A stretch of DNA of 64,000 nucleotides from Aristolochia californica. Taxonomy: Eukaryota; Streptophyta; Magnoliopsida; Piperales; Aristolochiaceae. This document shows, one piece after another, positions 45,218 to 57,179 of this stretch. The stretch lies in assembly GCA_029961685.1 (NCBI GenBank), contig JARWKL010000016.1, positions 13,212,157 to 13,276,156 on the forward strand. The letters are read 5' to 3'. The stretch's first letter is position 1. Every line of letters starts with the position of its first letter. The notes beneath the pieces were generated by a model. The model searched no databases, was not told where the DNA came from, and worked only from the letters and a program-made list of their open reading frames with translations. A program made the translations under genes and the position numbers.

Positions 45218-46835
45218 TGTTAACTCCCTTCTTGATTTTGATGATAAAAAAACTTAACTAATTTAACAATTGAAATTGAAGCATTTCAGATGCATTTCTT
45301 GCAAGAGACATAAAAGTCAAATGTCTATGTTATGAACCGGCACAAGCTTCTTGAAGACCTCGAGCTACATAAGAATGCCAAATTGTTCTTGAAGAAGCAC
45401 CCTCAGAAAGAAGAAGCAAAGAATTGAAGACTAGAGTTTAAGAAGTCATGAAGATTTCAAAACTCAGTCTATATAAGAGAGTAGCCTCAAATGTTCCAAA
45501 CTCGAGGTACAATGCAAACTTTTGAAGTTTTAGGTCATATTTGCATTTTTATATGTTTTATTGAAGCATACATACATTTTAAACATGTTAGACTCAATTA
45601 GGATCACAATTATGCTTGCTTTAAAAATCCATATAGTGAACTGGCAATGGGTTGATCAATCAACATCTGCCAATAATCGATCAACCAGAAGTGCATAGGC
45701 CAAAAATATAAAGCATGATCGATCAATCAAAATCTATTGATCGATCATCCAAAACATGGCCAAATTGTGTTATAAAGCATGATCGATCAACCCAAGTGGA
45801 CTAATCAATTAATATTGTCCAGGTAATGTAAAGTCATGTTGATTGATCGATCAACCTCCAGAGACTGATCGATCATACAGAGTTTTACCAACCAACGACA
45901 TATAACATGATTGATGATAGAAAAACCATTGATAGATCATACATGTTATGCACTACCAGTAGGAATTTGGACCAATTGATCGTACCCTATACAATGATCG
46001 ATCAACTTAAATTGTCAGACCCCAGGGAGAATATTGGTCGATCAAACCATTGATCAATAAGTCATTTTTTGACAAAAATATAGTAGTTACAAATGATCGA
46101 TTGGTCAATTCTTTACACTGATTGATCAATATAAAGTCACTTTTCATAAATGAGCAAAAAAATAGCTTGTTTGGCTTGGAGAACTTATACCCCACCAAAA
46201 GTTTTTTTGAAAAGTTAATGAGATTTTATTGGCATATCTAATACATTTTACTCTCGATCTCTTTGAAAATTCCTTCCTAAGTCATTATTGAGAAAGAAAG
46301 AGCATATTTTTCAAATCCATTCCATTCTTCGTCAAATTTCACTCATTGCATACATTCTGGTCAAGCTCATATCCATCACATTGTGCATCAAAGGCAGTTG
46401 GCTTGGAAATTCTAGGAGGAGATTGTCTTTCCACAATTTAAGGGGTGTAAGTTTTTTGTTTTTTTGTAATTTTTATTTTCTTGGTAGATCCATCTAGACA
46501 GAAAAACTTGCTAGAGTTAGAATCCAGCTAATCTCTTGGAGAGATTGTGTTGTAATCTTGTATTTGGGCATACACATGGCTTGAAGGAGAGCTAAAATCT
46601 CTTTCTTGTAAACTTCCAAGCCAATAGAGTTGATATTAGTGAAAATTCCCAAGCACGGGTTCTTGAGTGATGAATACTGCTAGGGGAACATTGATAAGAA
46701 AATATTTGGTGTTATTTGTGGTGTGTGAATTTTATTTCAATACTTACGTCTTTTGTTTCTCAAATTCTTACACACTTAAATTTAATTTTTTTAATAACTC
46801 AATTCACCCTTCTTGAAAAGCCACTTGGACCAATA
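45218..46835 (+). repeat. 3' LTR of the SIRE-type element, with palindrome array
   Basis: Begins TGTTAACTCCCTTCTTGATT and is about 1.6 kb; the end near 46835 is approximate. TCTATATAAGAGAG (about 45470) is a TATA box. Between 45650 and 46130 more than ten copies of TGATCGATCA-like palindromes are spaced 15-60 bp apart. Confidence 0.78.
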
Positions 46836-46842
46836 TTATGCC

Positions 46843-47523
46843 CCTGGTTGGTAAAGTTTTGTATGATCGATTAATGTCTAGAGGTTGATTGGTCAATCAA
46901 CATGATTTTACGTTACTTGGACAACATTGATCGATCAGTCTCTTTGGATTGATGTATCATGCTTTATAACATAGTTTGGCCAAGTTCTGGATGATTGATC
47001 AATTGACCCTGATTGATCATTCATACTTTATAATTTTGGCCTGGGCACTTCTAGTTGATCGATCATTGGGAGATATTGATCGATCAATCTAGTGTTAGTT
47101 TACTAAGTGGATTTTTAAAACACAAATAAAAGTAATCTTAAGTGACTCTAAAAAGTTTGAAATGTTTGTATGCTTTGATAAAACATGTATAAAGTCACAT
47201 ATGACCTAAATCTCCAAAAGTTTCCATTGTACCTCAAGTTTAGAAGGTTTGCAACTGCCCTCTTACATAGACTATGTTTTGTGATTTTCAAAACTTCCTA
47301 AACACTAGTCTTCAATACTTTGCTTCTTCTTTATAAGGTTGTTTCTTCAAGAACACTTTGACATTGTTATGTAGCTCGAGGTTTTTGAGAACCTTATGTC
47401 GATTTGTTGCATAGGCCTTTGACTTTGGTGTCTCTTGAAGGAAACACATTTGAAATGCTTGAATTCTAATTGTTAGATATATTAAGTTTTTTTCTATCAT
47501 CAAAACCATGAATGAAGTCAACA
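46843..47523 (-). repeat. inverted LTR fragment of the SIRE-type family
   Basis: The reverse complement matches 45218 to about 45895 (start of the LTR through the first palindromes); the LTR start on this strand is TGTTGACTTCATTC at 47523. Together with the preceding LTR it forms a large inverted repeat of about 0.7-kb arms. Confidence 0.82.
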
Positions 47524-47649
47524 CTTGGTCAACACAATCAAGTTGCTACATTAAGACCCAAAGCAAAAACACATTGAAGATTGTTGCTGAGAAGAAGAAC
47601 TTACGAAAAGAAGAACTATGAAGATTTGAAGACTAGAGGCAAACTCAAT

Positions 47650-48022
47650 GTTGATTGCTAGGGCCAACACATAAACACAAAAGATCTCAAGAGAAGGAGA
47701 GAAGAGAGGAATTCTAGCTCTTAAGAGAGAGGAGAGAAGAAACCAAGGGAGAGAAAAAAAAGAAGGAAAAGAGAGCTATGAAGACGAATTTGAGCCTAGA
47801 GGAAAAGGCTTGAATGCTCTACCCCATGCCTTGAGGTAGTATTTATAGGTATGAGGAGATATTTACAATGATTACGATGCCCTTAGGGCTACATGATTCA
47901 AAAGTAAAAAGATATTAGAGGACATACACCAACTTTCATAATTATAATTTTATGTCATCTCTATGAAAGTTATCCTTATTTACTAGCCATGCCACCCCTA
48001 CACATGTGGATGTCTTTTAACA
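47650..48022 (-). repeat. 3' LTR of N2
   Basis: Minus strand starts TGTTAAAAGACATCC; contains an A/G-rich stretch (agagaggagagaagaaacca on the plus strand) and ends with TG...CA borders. Confidence 0.94.
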
Positions 48023-48031
48023 CTCCCCCTT

Positions 48032-49639
48032 AAACTGGTCTTTATAACTTTACTTACAAATAATCTTGGACAAGAAACTTTTGTGCTTGAAAAATAAATT
48101 TTGATTGTCTTGCTTTAATTCATCTTGCTATTTCACATCATCTTGTTCTCCCCCTTGGATTTTCTAGTCACATAAAATTTGATTACCACAACACATGAAA
48201 TTCTTTATTATTGGTTACCTCTTTCTTGTACTTATTCTTCTACTTCTCCCCCTCTAGATGGGGATATCTTTGTTCTTTACTCAGAGACATAACTTGCACA
48301 AAATAATGGTGAGAGAAGAAAAAATCTAGCCATACGACAAAGTTCCACACACTAGTCAAAATAGTCATAGTTTGAAACACACTCTACTCAATTTCAATGG
48401 CAGAAAAATAACCCAACATTATGGCACAACAAAGAGACCACTCATTTTTGAAGGATAACTCAAATACATATCACCTCTTGGATGAAGAATAAAATATTTG
48501 ACTCAAGCTAGATGTTGGGCACATTCATATACTTTAGGTAGTGGGTCTATAGGCATTGCTTTGAAGTAATTTTAATAAGCAAAAATTGAAGAAAATACTT
48601 TGAGGAATTAAGATATGAATAAAAATATAGTAGCTCTCATACTTCAAACAGAAGGAGGCACAAAATGTTGCTCTTCACACTTTTGAGTAAGGAGGTGCTT
48701 TTAGACCAATAATTGGATTAAAATTTACCACGTTTGACTCAAGGGATATAAAAAATAATTCCTCTATAAACAAGATGCTTGAAGAAACTTAAAAAAAATA
48801 TTTTATAAAATTTTGAGATGGAACATAATAATGAAAACTTTCTAAAAATAGACTTATCATATAAGGCAATTACTTTTTAACACAACTTAGATAATTCTGG
48901 AAAGAAAATATTCAAGAGATAAATTATGGAATATGGGAGATTAGGACACCAAAATTTGGAATTTAGAATGAGGAAACAAGACCTTCTAATTCAAAAAAAA
49001 ATAGACTTTGTTAAAAAGGAAACTAAACTCAGAGTGGGAAGCTGGTAAAATCTTGACTTAGATTTTTAAAATAAATAGGAAACTTAACCAACATTAGCAA
49101 CTCATAAAGTGAAGTAAAAAATTCGGCTTAAATTTGGATTTTTGCATCCAATAGGATACCATTATGACCTTTGATTCTATCAATATGAATATCTCTCTCT
49201 CTAGATAGATTTGATTGAGAAAAAAATTATTGAGATAGAAAGTAGACTCACATAACTTTATTTTGAGATATAATTTTCAATATAAATTCTTAATCATGTT
49301 GGTACAAGCCATTCAGAAAGTTGAGGCTTTCTGTTGTACACTAAACCTTTCTACTGCTTGACCTTTTCTTCTTCAGATGTCAATTTCTATTTCTAGAAAA
49401 ATCTGATTTCAAAGATTTTTTTTGAGTTGGAAACTAGACTCAAATATCTTTTCAATGGTATATAATTTACTATATTAAACATGAGGTAAGTGAGTGAAAC
49501 ATCAAATGAAAAATGAGAATTGGGAAAGAAGACAAAAGAAAAAGAGAAACTCCTATTTTTTCTTTATCTTTTTCTTTTTCTTCTACTTCTTCCTCCTTTT
49601 TTTCTCCATCTTCTTCTTTTCCATGTCAGATCTTTGCTT
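48032..49639 (-). other. N2 internal region without coding capacity
   Basis: AT-rich; no retrotransposon protein motif. It shares a short block (ttaggtagtgggtctatagg then cattgct) with the internal regions near 27080 and 32070. Confidence 0.6.
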
Positions 49640-49651
49640 GCTCCGATACCA

Positions 49652-50024
49652 TGTTTATTTTTATGGCCAACACATAAACACAAAATATCTCAAGGGGAGG
49701 AAAGAAGAGAGGAACTCTAGCTCTTGGGAGAGAGGAGAGAAGAAACCAAAGGTGAAAAAGAAGAGCAAAAGAGAAAGAGGTATAAGGATAAATTTGAGCC
49801 AAGGGGAAGAGGCTTGAATGCTCTACCCCATGCATTGATGTTGTATTTATTGCTATGGGAAGGCATTTACAACGAATACAATGCCATTAGGGCTACATGA
49901 TATAAAAGAAAAAAGATATGAATGGACACACCAACTTGCGTAATTATAATTCTATGCTTTCTCTATGGAAGTTCTTCTTATTTACTAGTCATGCCACCCC
50001 TACATATGTGGGTGTCTTTTAACA
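49652..50024 (-). repeat. 5' LTR of N2
   Basis: Pairs with the left LTR over its full length without net length change. The primer site is directly adjacent at 49640-49651. Confidence 0.94.
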
Positions 50025-50680
50025 CTCAAATAAAACGTCTCAAGAACTCTAGTATGTAAGTAGATAGCTAACCAAACTTCAATTTTTAAGCACATTTATG
50101 TAATGGAGCTTTTGGGTATAAATGTTTTCAAAATCGTGTTTAACCGATGCATACTAGTGGTTAACTTGCTAGAACACCTTGGGACAATTTTTGTCATGAT
50201 TAGAAGATATTTCAAAATAGTGGTAACTGCATGATCGATCATACTACTAGCCATGATCGATCATCCAAAGTGCAGTGTGGCAAGCAATACAAAGCATGAG
50301 ATATCATACCCGACAATATTGGTTGATTAGTATGCCAAAATGAGATATAAAGTATGATCGATCAACCGTAGTCCATTCATTCAAAAATATAAGGCATGAT
50401 GGATCATGCTTAAAATATCAATTAGGCATAACCATGCTTATAAGGGACCTATAGAATGATTGATCATGCCCACAGTATTGATAGATTATACTGATTTTTC
50501 ACAAAACCAGAGATTCAATAAATGATTGATCAATCAACTTATTATTCTGAGACCTTGAAAATGGATTGATCAATCAACAAGCCTAAGGATTCATAAAAGT
50601 ATAAGGTTACATAGATTGATAGATCAATGTATCTGTCAGTTTTTTTGTAATGGACAAAAAATAACTAGTTTGGCTTGAAA

Positions 50681-51314
50681 AACTTATAAATGGGTTCCCT
50701 ACCACCACCAATACCTACACGCTCCCTTTCCAATATTCTCCCACACAACTTTGCTACCATTCATCACTCCCCCCATTTCATGACTACTCCAATTTGCCTC
50801 CCTATAGTTGGCCTTCCCACCCTACTTCCAAATATCCTGACCTCTCTCATACTTCCAAATAACTACTCATTCTCCACCATTTATGTCCTCAAATTGAAAT
50901 TATAAAGTAAGACATCAAACTTAGAAGCATCCTTCCATGCTCTCTCAGGAGTCCTCTAACCTCAAACCACGCAACTTGACAAAAAAGCCAAGGGTCATAA
51001 GGTACGCATATTCATTGATAAATGTTAGAAGATAAGAAGAGGAATGACATACATATAATTTACTTTATGTCTTAATTCTTGATTTCAGCCCTTAGGTTAA
51101 AGGGTATTTATGTAATGTTTGAGTTTTAAACTAATTATGCAAAGGTCCATGGGGAGGTTAAGGGTATCACATCGAACCCTAATCCTTTTTTCCCCTCTTC
51201 AATCTCTAGGTCCTCACTCTCTTCTCTCCTAGTCTCCACTCTTATCTCTTTCACAACTTTTTTCTTTCTCTTCTTCCCTCACAATTACCTTACTTAAAGG
51301 TCTTCTAAGTCCTT
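50681..51314. other. no gene recognised
   Basis: Contains a Pro/Leu-rich chance open stretch (50690-50905). No domain. Confidence 0.45.
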
Positions 51315-52165
51315 GATGATAGAATCCTAAGATTCAACAATAGTGAAATCACTCATAATTTTATGTGTGGTAAAATTGCCAAAACCCTTGAACTTCCCCT
51401 ATATCAAATTGAAGTCATTTCTGTTATGGTAAATGAAGGAAGTAAGATATAATGTTCATTTAAGGTGGTTAATGTTCCTATCTTGGTCCAATGATCTCTT
51501 ATTCACACTGATTTCTTTGTTATCCCTATAAGTTGATATGGTGCTAAGCATATGGTGGTTTAACACCTTGGCTAAAGTTATTTGGGACTAAAAGAATTAT
51601 GACCATAGAATTCTTATTCATGATACCTTCACTAAGTGGTGGGCAATGTCAGATGACAAGCCTCGGTCCTTGAGCATAAACTTCTTACAAAAGGTAGCAC
51701 CCTCTGAAGGTTAGGTCATACTCTTCAAAGTGATCGGCCCAATAGCTACACAAATTGAACATGGCCTATCCCCTCCATTGCAGCATTTGTTCACTACCTT
51801 TCATGATTTTTTTGACAACAAAAAGATCTACCACCAAGGCGGTTCCATGACCATCAAATTCCAATTCAACCCGTCTATCCTACTAGCACAAGGCTCTATT
51901 GCTACCTTCATGCTCAAAAAACAAAAAACAAGAGATGGGTCAGGGAAAGGCTTGAAGAGGGTCTCACCAAACCAATTAAAAGCCCTTACTCCCCTATATG
52001 GTTAGTGAAAATGAAAGATGGATCGTAAAAGTTGTGTGGATTATCAAGCCCTCAACAACATCATCATTAAAGATGAGTACCCAATTTCCATTATTGATAA
52101 ATTACGTGTTGTACAATTTTTTTCAAAATTAGATCTCTGCTCGGGTTATCATCAGATCTAGTAGC
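51315..52165 (+). pseudogene. Ty3/gypsy protease and RT-start remnant
   Basis: Across frame changes the plus strand reads THNFMCGKIAKTLELPLYQI and VNVPILVQ (protease C-terminal half), TDFFVI and VLSIWWFNTLAKVIWD (protease-RT linker, normally VLG..WL.TLG...WD), PPLQHLFTTFHDFFDNKKIY, then RT YSPIWLVKMKDGS, VDYQALNNIIIKDEYPISII and FFSKLDLCSGYHQI. It ends abruptly at about 52165. Confidence 0.83.
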
Positions 52166-52749
52166 AAATAGTGAAAAACGGTATGAAATGAACGAGAATT
52201 GAGATAAACCTTTATCTACGCGACAGATTACATGCATCCATGAAAATTTTCCTGTAAGAGGAAATGATTAAAAGGAAGTTGCCACTGCTGCCAGCTAAAA
52301 AATTAGAGTAGTGGCACCTTGAATTCCAAGATGCTCCTTGCATCTTAATCTTCTTCATGTTGAAAAAACTGGGCTTCCTCATCACACACAAGTGCAGGTC
52401 TTCAAAACTGGCTGGACATCCTTTAGCCTTAAGTCTGCCTGAAATTGAGGAAATGAGGCATAGTTGCATCTCTGAGTAAAAGTGAAAACTGCTGCTGACA
52501 TTTCAAATACTGAATGAGTAATTAAACTCTATTGGGGTAATTAACGAGCCATAACAGTAAGTAGATGTTTGGAGATTCAAATCAGCGAGGAATTTCTTCT
52601 TTTCTTGCTTTGGCCGAATAAGTAAATTCTCTTAACTGAACCTGCAATTTTCATAGTGAGCCAATCGCCCAAGCCACATCAGTTATTCCAACTTTAACGA
52701 AAAACAGAAAAGTTATAGATGTTGCTAAAAGCAAGTAGTACAGTACCTT
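52166..52749 (-). other. probable 3' untranslated/downstream region of the EngB gene
   Basis: No domain found. The EngB stop codon is at 52750-52752, so this stretch would include its 3' UTR. The polyadenylation site was not identified. Confidence 0.5.
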
Positions 52750-55700
52750 TCACTTGGCAAGGCGTGCAAGCTTTGCAACCACATTTCTCAAGCAACGGAT
52801 GCCAGCTCCAGATTTAGAGCTTACCATCATCTGAAAGCAGTTCAACACATAAGAATCAGGACCATCTTGTACAGAAAAAAAGAATAATGTGTACTGCCCT
52901 TGAATCAGGATCATCTTGTACATAAGAATAATGTCACCTAATGTGAGGCAAGCAAGAGGCAGTTGTGAAACCAAGTCGTAGTTTTTCAACTCTTGACTGG
53001 TAAACACTTTTCTGTTGTAGGGGTAAAACTCCCATCAGAGGGGATCAAACTGCCATGATTTTTCTTCTTTCTTAAAAATTCCATTAATATTTAAATTTTA
53101 TTTTTGGGTGAAAACCATCCAGGACAGATTCCACGGTCATAAGACAAACTATTCGAATCACCACATGTTAGGCTGCACAAGCACACAGCTTTCAAGTTCT
53201 CTAATGGCCAGCATTCCCATTGTTATTATAATAAAAATAACACCATTTCAAAAAATAATAAATAAAAAATAAACTAAAAAGTTCTCTGATGGCCATCCTG
53301 ATATGGAAAGGGGAAAATACAGAATCAAACATACCACAGGATTTACTATTGATTTATTTGACTTCAGCCTCTGCAAAATGGGTTACAAGTTTCAAAGTAT
53401 TAGATCTAAAAATATGAATTGAAACCAAATCAGCTAAATTTTTTTTTCTTCCCCTTTTTACTTCACAGAACACAAATTACACATAATGCAGTACTTGCTC
53501 ATCTAACCTCTTCCAGTTGCATAGCACGGCGAGCTACATCAATTGGGAATACCAAATCAGTCTTTGTTAATACAATTTGGTACTTAGTTCGAGACCTGAG
53601 AATGTGCACTTGCTGCTATTAGTTCCAAAGCATGGTAAAAACCACCCATAAAACAAACAGCAGCAAAAAAGTGTTTCCATCTGGTACAAATGGCACAACA
53701 ATATGAACCTTTCCATCAAGTCAATCAGTTCAAAATCTCTTGGCTTCATGCCCCATTGGGTATCAATAAGAACACAAACTCTCTTCAGTCCAACCCGTGT
53801 GGATACATACTCTTTTACCTACAAGTCAGAGGGTCATCAAGAAAAACAAACAGACTAATTTTAAATTAAAAGAGAACTACTTTAACTAGCTAAATGTAAC
53901 TACTGGATGTGAGCCACATTATTGATATACTCACAAGTTCCTGCCATGCTTCCTTTACTTCCTCTTTGGCATAAGCAAAACCATAGCCAGGTAAATCAAC
54001 AAGGCAGAGCTTTGACGCAAGCTTGAAAAAATTGATGGTCTACAAGAAGCAATTAGCAGAACTAATGAAAGAAGTACAGCCACTAGCTGTGTCTAACTCA
54101 AAAAGATCTATTGTACCTGAGTAAGCCCAGGTTTATCAGATGTTCGTACTACCCCCCATTGTCTTGTTAGTGCATTTAGCAGGGACGACTTTCCAACATT
54201 GGACCGTCCTATATGGCAAACTAAATGTGTTAAATTGCAATCTACCATCATCTCTAAATAATTATTACAAATTAGGTATCAATGCAAAATACAAATGACT
54301 TAAAATCTCCAATGTCAAATGCGTAATGGAGATCATGTTGCTTAATAAAAACCACTATAAGATGGTGAATGAACCTGCAAACGCTATCTCAGGAAGGTCA
54401 GCAGGTGGGAATGATGAGGAGATTTTTGCAGCAGCAAAAAATGTCAAATTATTTCTAAATACCTGAAAAGGAAAAATGTCTTCAGCATTGGTTTGATACA
54501 CTCGAAATGAAATAAAGGTCTTTCTCAGAGTGGTTATTTAAACAGGAAATGTTAGCATAAGTAAACAAAATTTTAGCAGACTTTTGACTGAAATTTTAAC
54601 AGATGAGGAATTGTTTTCTGCAGTCTTTTCCCCTAAATTAGAAACACCCAGAAAAAATAGGGGTATGCTGCCATATGGCAAGTACGCAATACACAGCTTT
54701 GATGAAGAAAAGTGTCTATGTCAACTGACCATCAAACAAAAAAAGCAGCAACCACATCCTGACTGTAAATGGACTTTTATATAATAACAGCTAACTTGTA
54801 TTCAGTGTGTCAAAACCCTGCAAAAATTGAACCTCATGTGCAGTTGGCCATTGTGTCCAGGTAACATATCATGTGTATAATAAATGAGGCAAGTGGACCC
54901 CCAATGTTGACATGCTTGTAACATCCAGAGGATTGTTCATTCTACTAACTTCATCTAAAGAACAAATGAATAGGAAAAAAGAGATCCACGAAAGAAAGTG
55001 AAACCTACAAATTAAAATCTTACATTTTCTTCAATCCGCTCTCTTTCTGGATTTGTAGAGAATGGAATATTATCTAAAGGAGCTGAAATGTTGACATTGT
55101 AGCCTGCTCTCCTCAGCTCAATCAATCGTCTACGTCCCAGTAACTGCTAACAACACATTCAGCTGATTATGTTAATTACATGAATATAAAAAGAAAGACA
55201 ATAAAAAACATAGAGAAGATTACATTATCCTCAACAAAGGAAAGAATGGAGGGGTTTGGTTGTATTGCACGAAACTCAGCATTTTTTGAGATCTCAGTGC
55301 AGTCCTTGACAACTTTCTCTGCAATTATGAAATAAAATTAGCCAAAAAATACAAATGTATGCATGCAACAAAAGAAAAGAAAAACAGAGGCAGAGTGCAC
55401 CATAAACACGAGTCAGGGCTACAATATTGTTTTATGTGGATAAAAACACTAGAAATAAAGGTCAGAATCTACTTGAAAATTATCTTTATTGCTCTTAAGG
55501 AAAAATCAATGGCATTTCAAATCTGTCTAGATGATGTCTAAGATCACAAACAGATGCTGCTTGTCGGACAAGTTTCACCAATGAAAGCAATAAATTGAGA
55601 TAGCGGCATTGGGGACAAAGACTTATTGATCGATTAAATAAATTAGATAAAATTAGCAAAAGTAAAGAAAGAGAAAGATGTTCACCCTAAGATGAAAATA

Positions 55701-56831
55701 CTGACCTTCTGTGGTAACGGTGTCATCTAATCGTTTGTTTGAGATGTCACGTGGATCTATACGGATAACCCTCTTTCTCTTCTTTGGCTTTACTTCTTCT
55801 GCCTTGGATTCATCATTTTCAAATTTCTTGCTTCGTGCACCTCGTTTGCTCAAAGCATCCATAGGTCCATGCTTACTTGAATTTAGTTTTCTTTTACCAC
55901 TTTTGGCTAGAACATCAACCTCACCAGTTATCTGGTTACTCAATGTGGATATCCCTTTTTCTGTTGTTTTAGAATTCAATCTAACTTTACCATCAGATAT
56001 TTCCTTACTTTTTGCACTATATGTAAGATGCTGATTTTCTATCTTGGTGTCCTTTTCGTTCAATGCATTTTTGGGTCTTCCCCCTGGCAGAGAAGATACT
56101 TCTCTGCTTGAAAGCTTAACCTCATCACGGTATCTACCATCGGCTGCTGTTTTTCCTCCAGCAGAAAATCGCAACTGGGTAGGTTTTCTCATACTTCTTT
56201 TTCCTTTAATGGAGTCCTCTGCTTCATGTTGTCTTCCTTTCATTGCTAATAACTCTTTGCTTGATAACACTACTTTACCTTTAGCAACATTTCTGTCTTT
56301 GATGATATCATTTCTAAGGGAATGTTTGAATTCCAAGGAAGGCCGCTTTCCACTCAGTTTCTCTTTGTTTAAAGACTTCCTTTCATATTTCCTATTTTTA
56401 GCACCTCCATTTCCTTCGTCATCCTGCAGCTTCTCTCCATTGGACTTGAAACTATCCATGCTAGTATTTGCTCTTCCAATAGCAAGTTTCACTTTAACAT
56501 TTCTGTTTTTGAAGGTATCATTTCTAAGGGAATGTTTGACTTCCAAGGAAGACCGCTTCCCACTCAGTTTCTCTTTGTTAAAAGACTTTCTTTCATATTT
56601 CCTATTTTTAACACCTCCATTTCCTTCGTCCTCCTGCAGCTTCTTTGCATTGGACTTGAAACTATCCATGCTAGTATTTGCTCTTCCAATAGCAAATTTC
56701 ACTTTAGTTTTGAGCTTAGTGTTGGAGCCCATCACATTGATATTATCAACTGCCGTCCACTTCAAATTCAGAAAATCCGCGGGATAGACTTCTTTTCTCC
56801 TGATTTTGAGAAGTAGATTTGGAACAATTTT
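52750..56831 (-). CDS. EngB: EngB/YihA-family GTPase with long basic N-terminal extension
   Basis: Ten minus-strand exons with matching phases and GT-AG borders: 55706-56831, 55224-55318, 55024-55143, 54375-54462, 54117-54208, 53935-54039, 53709-53818, 53508-53595, 53335-53370, 52750-52830 (stop TGA). GTPase motifs: G1 [10 protein letters not shown]2 region [10 protein letters not shown]3 DLPGYGFA, G4 TKTD, and the C-terminal VSSKSGAGI with the SAK-like G5. Bacterial EngB acts in large ribosomal subunit assembly; plant relatives are mostly organellar. Exon 1 encodes a Lys/Arg/Ser-rich, probably disordered extension (ending [15 protein letters not shown]) with a 70-codon duplication. The first in-frame ATG is at 56732; upstream the frame is open to about 56831, where ATG-TAG blocks it, so the true start is unresolved. 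No transit peptide is obvious from this start. Confidence 0.93.
56287..56706 (-). repeat. in-frame 210-bp tandem duplication within the EngB gene
   Basis: 56287-56496 and 56497-56706 are near-identical, exactly 210 bp (70 codons) each. Each unit encodes the phrases [16 protein letters not shown] or [40 protein letters not shown] and HSLRND. Because the length is a multiple of three, the reading frame is preserved. Confidence 0.96.
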
Positions 56832-57088
56832 CTACATCTGCGATAAAACAACAACAATAAAGTGAAACGAGGACTGCAAAAACCTTATAAGAATGATAAA
56901 CTTACTTTTATCCTAGATAACTTTTGCTAAAAATATCGAGGCAAGGAGATACAAGAGACATGCAAGAGTTCAAAAGACAACCGCTACATTTTCTGATATA
57001 AGTTTGCTTCTCGAGAACAAACAGTATTTGGTGGACTGGGAGAGTAAACGCCTCAGGACACTATAGAGAGGTAGCAAAGTCGACGTAC

Positions 57089-57155
57089 CACAATCAAGAG
57101 TAGGAGAAATTGGCTTTCGAGGTCGCCGGAGCCTCTTTTCTGCTCGCCGCTACCT
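57089..57155 (-). CDS. possible 5' exon of the EngB gene
   Basis: The minus strand has an open Arg/Ser/Pro/Leu-rich stretch (EKRLRRPRKPISPTLDC) ending at a strong donor TGTG-GTACGT at 57089. Joined to an acceptor CGCAG at 56838 it reads on ([20 protein letters not shown]) but then hits a stop at about 56748, in a frame different from the GTPase frame. There is no ATG within this exon. It is either an untranslated exon or evidence for a frameshift in exon 1. Confidence 0.3.
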
Positions 57156-57179
57156 GTGTCCTGTATTACACAACCCTGG

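Larger units (their letters stand above)
40310..46835 (+). mobile_element. SIRE-type Ty1/copia element, 5' truncated, with env-like region
   Basis: Protease, integrase, RT and RNase H in copia order, followed by an extra region with an env-like protein, a polypurine tract and a 1.6-kb LTR. That layout is characteristic of the SIRE/Maximus lineage. Gag and the 5' LTR are missing. Stops and frameshifts are frequent. Confidence 0.82.
47650..50024 (-). mobile_element. non-autonomous LTR retrotransposon family N2, complete
   Basis: 2375 bp with two LTRs of exactly 373 bp (47650-48022 and 49652-50024), target duplication CTCAA on both sides (47645-47649 and 50025-50029), a primer site TGGTATCGGAGC (minus strand, 49640-49651; one mismatch to the Met-tRNA site) and a polypurine tract AAGGGGGAG (minus, 48023-48031). 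The 1.6-kb internal region has no Gag or Pol on either strand. Mobility must be supplied in trans. Confidence 0.95.
47524..50680 (+). repeat. third SIRE-type LTR fragment, split by a nested element
   Basis: 47524-47649 (gagaagaagaacttacg ... tttgaagactagaggc) resembles the LTR at about 45390-45450. The match resumes at 50025 after a complete nested element and includes palindromes at about 50225-50640. Confidence 0.65.

Noticed and set aside
49494..49835. Open frames of 66-107 codons rich in Phe/Leu or Lys/Glu
   Set aside because: They arise from the purine/pyrimidine-rich tract around an LTR primer site and have no domain.
55711..56816. Long plus-strand open frames
   Set aside because: They are antisense shadows of the EngB first exon.
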